Positions 7,323-9,490 of a stretch of DNA of 9,490 nucleotides are shown here, one piece after another. The stretch lies in the NCBI GenBank assembly GCA_945906835.1, contig CAMDRL010000040.1, positions 1 through 9,490 of the forward strand. Direction: 5' to 3'. The stretch's first letter is position 1. Each line of letters begins with the position of its first letter. This stretch comes from Rickettsia typhi (GTDB taxonomy: Bacteria; Pseudomonadota; Alphaproteobacteria; Rickettsiales; UBA1997). The position numbers were made by a program, and so were the translations under genes. The notes beneath the pieces were generated by a model. That model had not been told where the DNA came from, did not search any database, and was given only the letters and a program-made list of their open reading frames with translations.

Positions 7323-7955
7323 TTAATTTTTAGTATCGTTTGTAGCATTATTTTTAGCTTTGGAAAAAGAACTTTCTTCACCAATTAGAAGACGCGAGAT
7401 ATTTTCTTTGTGCCTTATTAGAACTATCATAAATAAAATCCAACAAAGAATAATTTGCTCGATTGGAGCTTTGTAGTAGTATGACAAAGCAATTGAAGAG
7501 GCAATTGCTGCCAGAGAAGATATGGAAGAAATTCTAAATATAAAAAAAGACATTATCCAAAAAATAATCACCAAAAATCCAACTCTAAAATCCAAAGCTA
7601 GAAGTACTGCAATTGTAGTAGCAACGCCCTTTCCACCTTTAAAATGCAAATAAACTGGAAAAACATGACCAATTACCGCTATTAGAGAAACTAGCGTTAA
7701 AAATAAATGTAAATTATCAATTTCAGAAAAGTTATATCTGGCAGCAATAACCATTACAGCACCTTTTGAGCCATCTAAAATTAAAGTTAATAAACCTAAT
7801 TTTTTGCCGACAACTCTTGCAACATTGGTTGCTCCAATATTTTTTGAGCCCAATTCACGAATATCTGTTTTGGCAAATATCTTAGCCACAACCAAACCGA
7901 AAGGAACAGCTGAAATAGCGTAGGTAAGAGCCAAAAAAAACAGTTGATGAAGCAT
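7323..7955 (-). CDS. plsY: Glycerol-3-phosphate acyltransferase PlsY
   Basis: PlsY is an inner-membrane enzyme that moves the acyl group from acyl-phosphate (made by PlsX) to glycerol-3-phosphate, giving lysophosphatidic acid, the first step of phospholipid synthesis. The 210-residue protein is mostly hydrophobic, with membrane segments near residues 3-25, 53-72, 84-103, 112-140, 143-160 and 166-180. The conserved family motifs are all visible: SKNIGATN (37-44), LDGSKG (60-65) and GHVFPVYLHFKGGKGVATT (96-114). A charged tail after residue 180 (RHKENISRLL) ends in about 15 polar residues, slightly longer than usual. The gene starts 5 bases after sspB ends and lies 9 bases before pyrF, so it is an internal operon gene. 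The ribosome binding site is weak. Confidence 0.96.
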   Translation of the reverse strand: MLHQLFFLALTYAISAVPFGLVVAKIFAKTDIRELGSKNIGATNVARVVGKKLGLLTLILDGSKGAVMVIAARYNFSEIDNLHLFLTLVSLIAVIGHVFPVYLHFKGGKGVATTIAVLLALDFRVGFLVIIFWIMSFFIFRISSISSLAAIASSIALSYYYKAPIEQIILCWILFMIVLIRHKENISRLLIGEESSFSKAKNNATNDTKN

Positions 7956-7960
7956 ATTTA

Positions 7961-8461
7961 TTATTGATCTTTATCTTTATTATTTCTAAACGCATCCAAA
8001 GAGATTACTTTGGCTGATAAATCAACTGAATCAGATTTTTTGGTCTTTGTTTCGCTTTTATTGGCTGGATGAAACTCTCCATCTGCGTTAGAATTTTCAA
8101 AATCTTCGTGACTAACACTAAATTTCAAGCCAAAATTCATTGATGGATCAGAAAAAGATGTAACTGCCTTATATGGAACCACAAGTTTTTCAAATTTTCC
8201 TTCAAAGCTTAGAGAAATTTTGAAATTATCTTTCTCAACCACCAAATTTCTATATTGATACTGAATTGCGATAGTCATTTCTTCTGGATATTTTTCCATC
8301 AACTTTTTTGGCACCACAATTCCTGGAAAGCGCGTTAGAAAAGTAACAATAAAATAATGTTTTCCAATTAGACCTGTCTTTTCAATTTTCTTCAAAGTTT
8401 CAAAAATCACAGAACGCATTGAATTTTCGATAATTTCATCATAACCGATCAGATCTTGCAT
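7961..8461 (-). CDS. sspB: ClpXP adaptor SspB, alphaproteobacterial type
   Basis: SspB binds the tmRNA-encoded degradation tag and tethers tagged proteins to ClpXP. The 166-residue product matches the alphaproteobacterial form. An N-terminal helix (MQDLIGYDEIIENSMRSVIFETLKKI) is followed by a beta-rich tag-binding domain with HYFIVTFLTRFPGIVVP (35-51), YPEEMTIAIQYQY (58-70), the core LVVEKDNFKISLSF (73-86) and VPYKAVTSFSDPSMNFGLKF (95-114). A polar linker (about 117-148) leads to the C-terminal KVISLDAFRNN, which fits the short ClpX-docking tail. The start is set by this family N terminus; no Shine-Dalgarno sequence precedes the ATG. The gene lies about 55 bases downstream of the tmRNA gene on the same strand and heads the run sspB-plsY-pyrF-murE-oxidoreductase. 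I see no convincing separate promoter, so readthrough from the ssrA promoter is possible. Confidence 0.95.
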   Translation of the reverse strand: MQDLIGYDEIIENSMRSVIFETLKKIEKTGLIGKHYFIVTFLTRFPGIVVPKKLMEKYPEEMTIAIQYQYRNLVVEKDNFKISLSFEGKFEKLVVPYKAVTSFSDPSMNFGLKFSVSHEDFENSNADGEFHPANKSETKTKKSDSVDLSAKVISLDAFRNNKDKDQ

Positions 8462-8485
8462 GGGGTAAGCGTATTTGAGGATTGT

Positions 8486-8533
8486 AAAAAAATTTAAGGA
8501 AACGCGACACTAGTTGCGCCCCGCCTTGCGGGG
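8486..8533 (-). terminator. Possible weak terminator or 3' end structure of ssrA
   Basis: Read on the minus strand, a GC-rich hairpin CCCCGC-AAG-GCGGGG (8533-8519) is followed by a weak second hairpin around ACTAGT and then a seven-T run (8492-8486). The T run is 26 bases from the strong hairpin, so this is not a classical terminator; the hairpin may instead belong to the mature coding piece. Leaky termination would let sspB be transcribed from the ssrA promoter. Confidence 0.3.
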
Positions 8534-8624
8534 AACCCCATTTTGTATGTCAAAATGAAATACAAAATTAAGCCGGTTTTTCTGTTGAAAGGAAAACCGG
8601 CAAACCCCGATAATATCACTTATA

Positions 8625-8684
8625 CTAAGCTGCTATTGCAACTGGAGCAAATTCGATATTATCATTGGCAAAATTGTCGTTTGC
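8625..8684 (-). other. ssrA: tmRNA tag reading frame, ANDNFANDNIEFAPVAIAA-stop
   Basis: Translation resumes at GCA (8684-8682), just after GTAAAC. It reads 19 codons, ANDNFANDNIEFAPVAIAA, and stops at TAG (8627-8625); with the charged alanine the tag has 20 residues. The start ANDNF matches the alphaproteobacterial tag consensus that SspB contacts, and the end AIAA has the Ala-Ala terminus that ClpX recognises. The tag is longer than the roughly 14-residue Caulobacter type, and ANDN occurs twice in a row, with different third-position bases in three of the four repeated codons. Confidence 0.92.
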
Positions 8685-8853
8685 GTTTACTTTTTTTGAA
8701 CGGATACTTTATCAGCTTGCGCTGACACAATCGGCAGTGTCTCAACCGAGCAAAAACAATCCCTTTACCATGCATGTCGAAGCTAATTCACCCCCATATA
8801 AACTTCCAAAATTGAAAGCTGAATTCATTGCGCTGTAGCGCAGCAAAAACGAA

Positions 8854-8947
8854 TGGTGGAGGTGTCGGGTACCGCCCCCGAGTCCATGTACATCTATTTC
8901 GAATTGTGTTTATCACCATAGAACTTCAAACTTGCGCTTGATGAACA
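8854..8947 (-). ncRNA. ssrA: tmRNA acceptor piece
   Basis: This is the alanine-charged half of the two-piece tmRNA, with an encoded CCA at 8856-8854, discriminator A and the seven-base 3' acceptor strand. Its 5' part can form a hairpin closed by a GCAA tetraloop (CAAGC-GCAA-GTTTG, about 8943-8930). The CATG just before the T arm can pair with CATG after the coding-piece D region, as expected of helix P2. The 58 bases at 8796-8853, containing a small hairpin TGCGC-TACA-GCGCA, are the spacer expected to be removed. Confidence 0.8.
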
Positions 8948-8953
8948 GTTTTT

Positions 8954-8981
8954 AATATAATTGTAAAAAAAAATTTAACAA
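8954..8981 (-). promoter_or_regulatory. Probable ssrA promoter
   Basis: On the minus strand TTGTTA (8981-8976) and TATATT (8959-8954) are separated by 16 bases that include a nine-T run. Transcription would start near 8947, giving an acceptor piece of about 94 bases, a sensible size. No other promoter is evident between ssrA and the operon genes. Confidence 0.5.
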
Positions 8982-9058
8982 GCTTTCGTAAAATATTTTG
9001 GTATTTACTTTTTAAAAACAATAAGATCTCTTTTTCAAAAAAGAATTTTGGCAATGCT

Positions 9059-9328
9059 TTAATTTAAAAACGCCGCCATTTTGTAATCAGCCAAAGTACT
9101 TTGATATTTCTCATACATTTCAATCGCAGCTGCTTTTGAAGCTGCGGTATCTTGTTCGCGCAAATTTACTAAAAAGAAATTACTGGCACCATGTTTGAAT
9201 TTTTCGCGTTCAGAATTTTCAAGCAGGTCAGCTAATTTAGCTTCCTCTGAAAGATTATTATGCATTTCCACAATGCTGCTAATTTGAATTTTAATTTGCT
9301 CAAGCTCTGCCTTAATTTTTTCTTCCAA
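9059..9328 (-). pseudogene. C-terminal remnant of a TolC-family outer-membrane efflux protein
   Basis: The 89-residue frame resembles the last helical repeat of outer-membrane factors of the TolC family, which form the outer channel of efflux and type I secretion systems. EREKFKHGASNFFLVNLREQDTAASKAAAIEMYEKYQSTLADYKMAAFL follows the family pattern of a charged helix, then (Y/F)-x-x-G-x-S, then an Ala-rich helix ending in a D-Y-x-x-A motif. A whole protein has over 400 residues, so most of the gene is absent. The frame has no ATG; the only start is TTG (9328-9326), with a TAA two codons upstream (9337-9335). I found no convincing continuation in other frames up to 9490. It is most likely a 5'-truncated decayed gene, though a short expressed protein from TTG cannot be excluded. 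It lies upstream of ssrA on the same strand. Confidence 0.6.
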
Positions 9329-9443
9329 AATCTTTTATGGTGACGTTGCAAATCTAACTTTTTAAAAAACCTAAGCTCAAAAATTTTTGCAACCCAAAAA
9401 CTGGGAAATTTTGTTATTTTTTTGAGTCAAATTCGATTAATTT

Positions 9444-9490
9444 TTGGTAAATTTCTTGGTAAATTTGGAAATTTTGGTGATTTGGTGAAC
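9444..9490. repeat. Degenerate tandem repeat of TTGGTAAATTT
   Basis: TTGGTAAATTT occurs perfectly at 9444-9454 and 9456-9466, and is followed by looser copies (TTGGAAATT, TTGGTGATT, TTGGTGAAC) up to the window edge. No gene is visible in 9338-9490. The array may continue beyond the window. Confidence 0.5.

Larger units (their letters stand above)
8519..8947 (-). ncRNA. ssrA: Two-piece (permuted) tmRNA
   Basis: tmRNA frees stalled ribosomes and adds a degradation tag. Here the parts are permuted, as in alphaproteobacteria: the acceptor piece comes first in the transcript, then a spacer, then the coding piece. The acceptor ends at 8854 with CACCTCC-ACCA (8864-8854), which pairs over 7 bp (one G-U) with the coding 5' end GGGGGTG (8795-8789). 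The T arm TCGGG-GGCGGTA-CCCGA (8881-8865) has a 5-bp stem and the non-canonical loop typical of this group. After the coding 5' end comes TTAGCTTCGAC, the D-arm-like signature. A pseudoknot at 8724-8749 interleaves TCGG/CCGA and GACAC/GTGTC. The tag frame is at 8684-8625. A 9-bp helix joins tag codons (8655-8663) to bases after the stop (8609-8617), and two further 9-bp hairpins lie at 8572-8601 and 8540-8568. The 5' boundary rests on the promoter and the 3' boundary is approximate. Confidence 0.93.

Noticed and set aside
8543..8725. A 60-codon plus-strand open frame in the gap upstream of sspB
   Set aside because: It lies antisense to the tmRNA coding piece; the bases are fully explained by tmRNA stems and the tag frame.
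8854..8881. The plus-strand sequence with GGTACCGCCCCCGAG as an ordinary tRNA T arm or SRP-like RNA
   Set aside because: The plus strand has no TTCRA loop. The minus strand gives a complete acceptor end with CCA that pairs with the coding-piece 5' end, so it is tmRNA.
9005..9050. TCTTTTTTGAAAAAGA self-complementary stretch as a terminator after the TolC fragment
   Set aside because: The stem is only A-T rich with a tiny loop and is expected by chance in such DNA.
1..9490. CRISPR array, insertion sequence or tRNA genes
   Set aside because: No regularly spaced repeats with unique spacers, no transposase and no tRNA cloverleaf were seen on either strand.

Overview
The window is strongly AT-rich and looks like an alphaproteobacterium, most likely an AT-rich, Rickettsiales-like or otherwise host-associated lineage. 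Four things support this. There is a circularly permuted two-piece tmRNA gene of the alphaproteobacterial type. The adaptor gene next to it is the alphaproteobacterial form of SspB. Pal and MurE indicate a Gram-negative envelope with meso-diaminopimelate peptidoglycan. Palindromic repeats, one of them inside a coding sequence, recall the palindromic elements of Rickettsia. The phylum-level call is firm; the order-level call is inference.

Layout. Positions 1-813 (minus) hold the first 271 codons of an unrecognised protein with hydrophobic segments, cut by the window edge. Positions 814-1020 are a divergent promoter region. Positions 1021-1560 (plus) encode the lipoprotein Pal. A 75-bp palindromic element at 1580-1654 separates pal from the convergent block that follows. 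From about 8947 down to 1671 everything is on the minus strand and tightly packed, in the order ssrA (tmRNA), sspB, plsY, pyrF, murE, and a 1156-residue flavin/iron-sulfur oxidoreductase. The last five overlap or lie 5-9 bases apart and probably form an operon. Beyond ssrA, 9059-9328 (minus) is a short reading frame resembling only the C-terminal end of a TolC-family outer-membrane protein, probably a gene remnant. The final 160 bases hold no gene that I can see, only degenerate short repeats.

How the genes fit together. ssrA and sspB belong to one pathway: tmRNA rescues stalled ribosomes and appends a degradation tag, and SspB delivers tagged proteins to ClpXP. The tag read here is ANDNFANDNIEFAPVAIAA (plus the charged alanine), in which the SspB-contacting ANDN motif occurs twice. 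plsY serves phospholipid synthesis, murE peptidoglycan synthesis and pyrF the last step of UMP synthesis. The large oxidoreductase fuses a GltD-like flavoprotein half to a PyrK-like half. This resembles both subunits of NfnAB-type transhydrogenases joined in one chain, but its substrate cannot be read from sequence. The gene carries an in-frame copy of a palindromic repeat near its N terminus.
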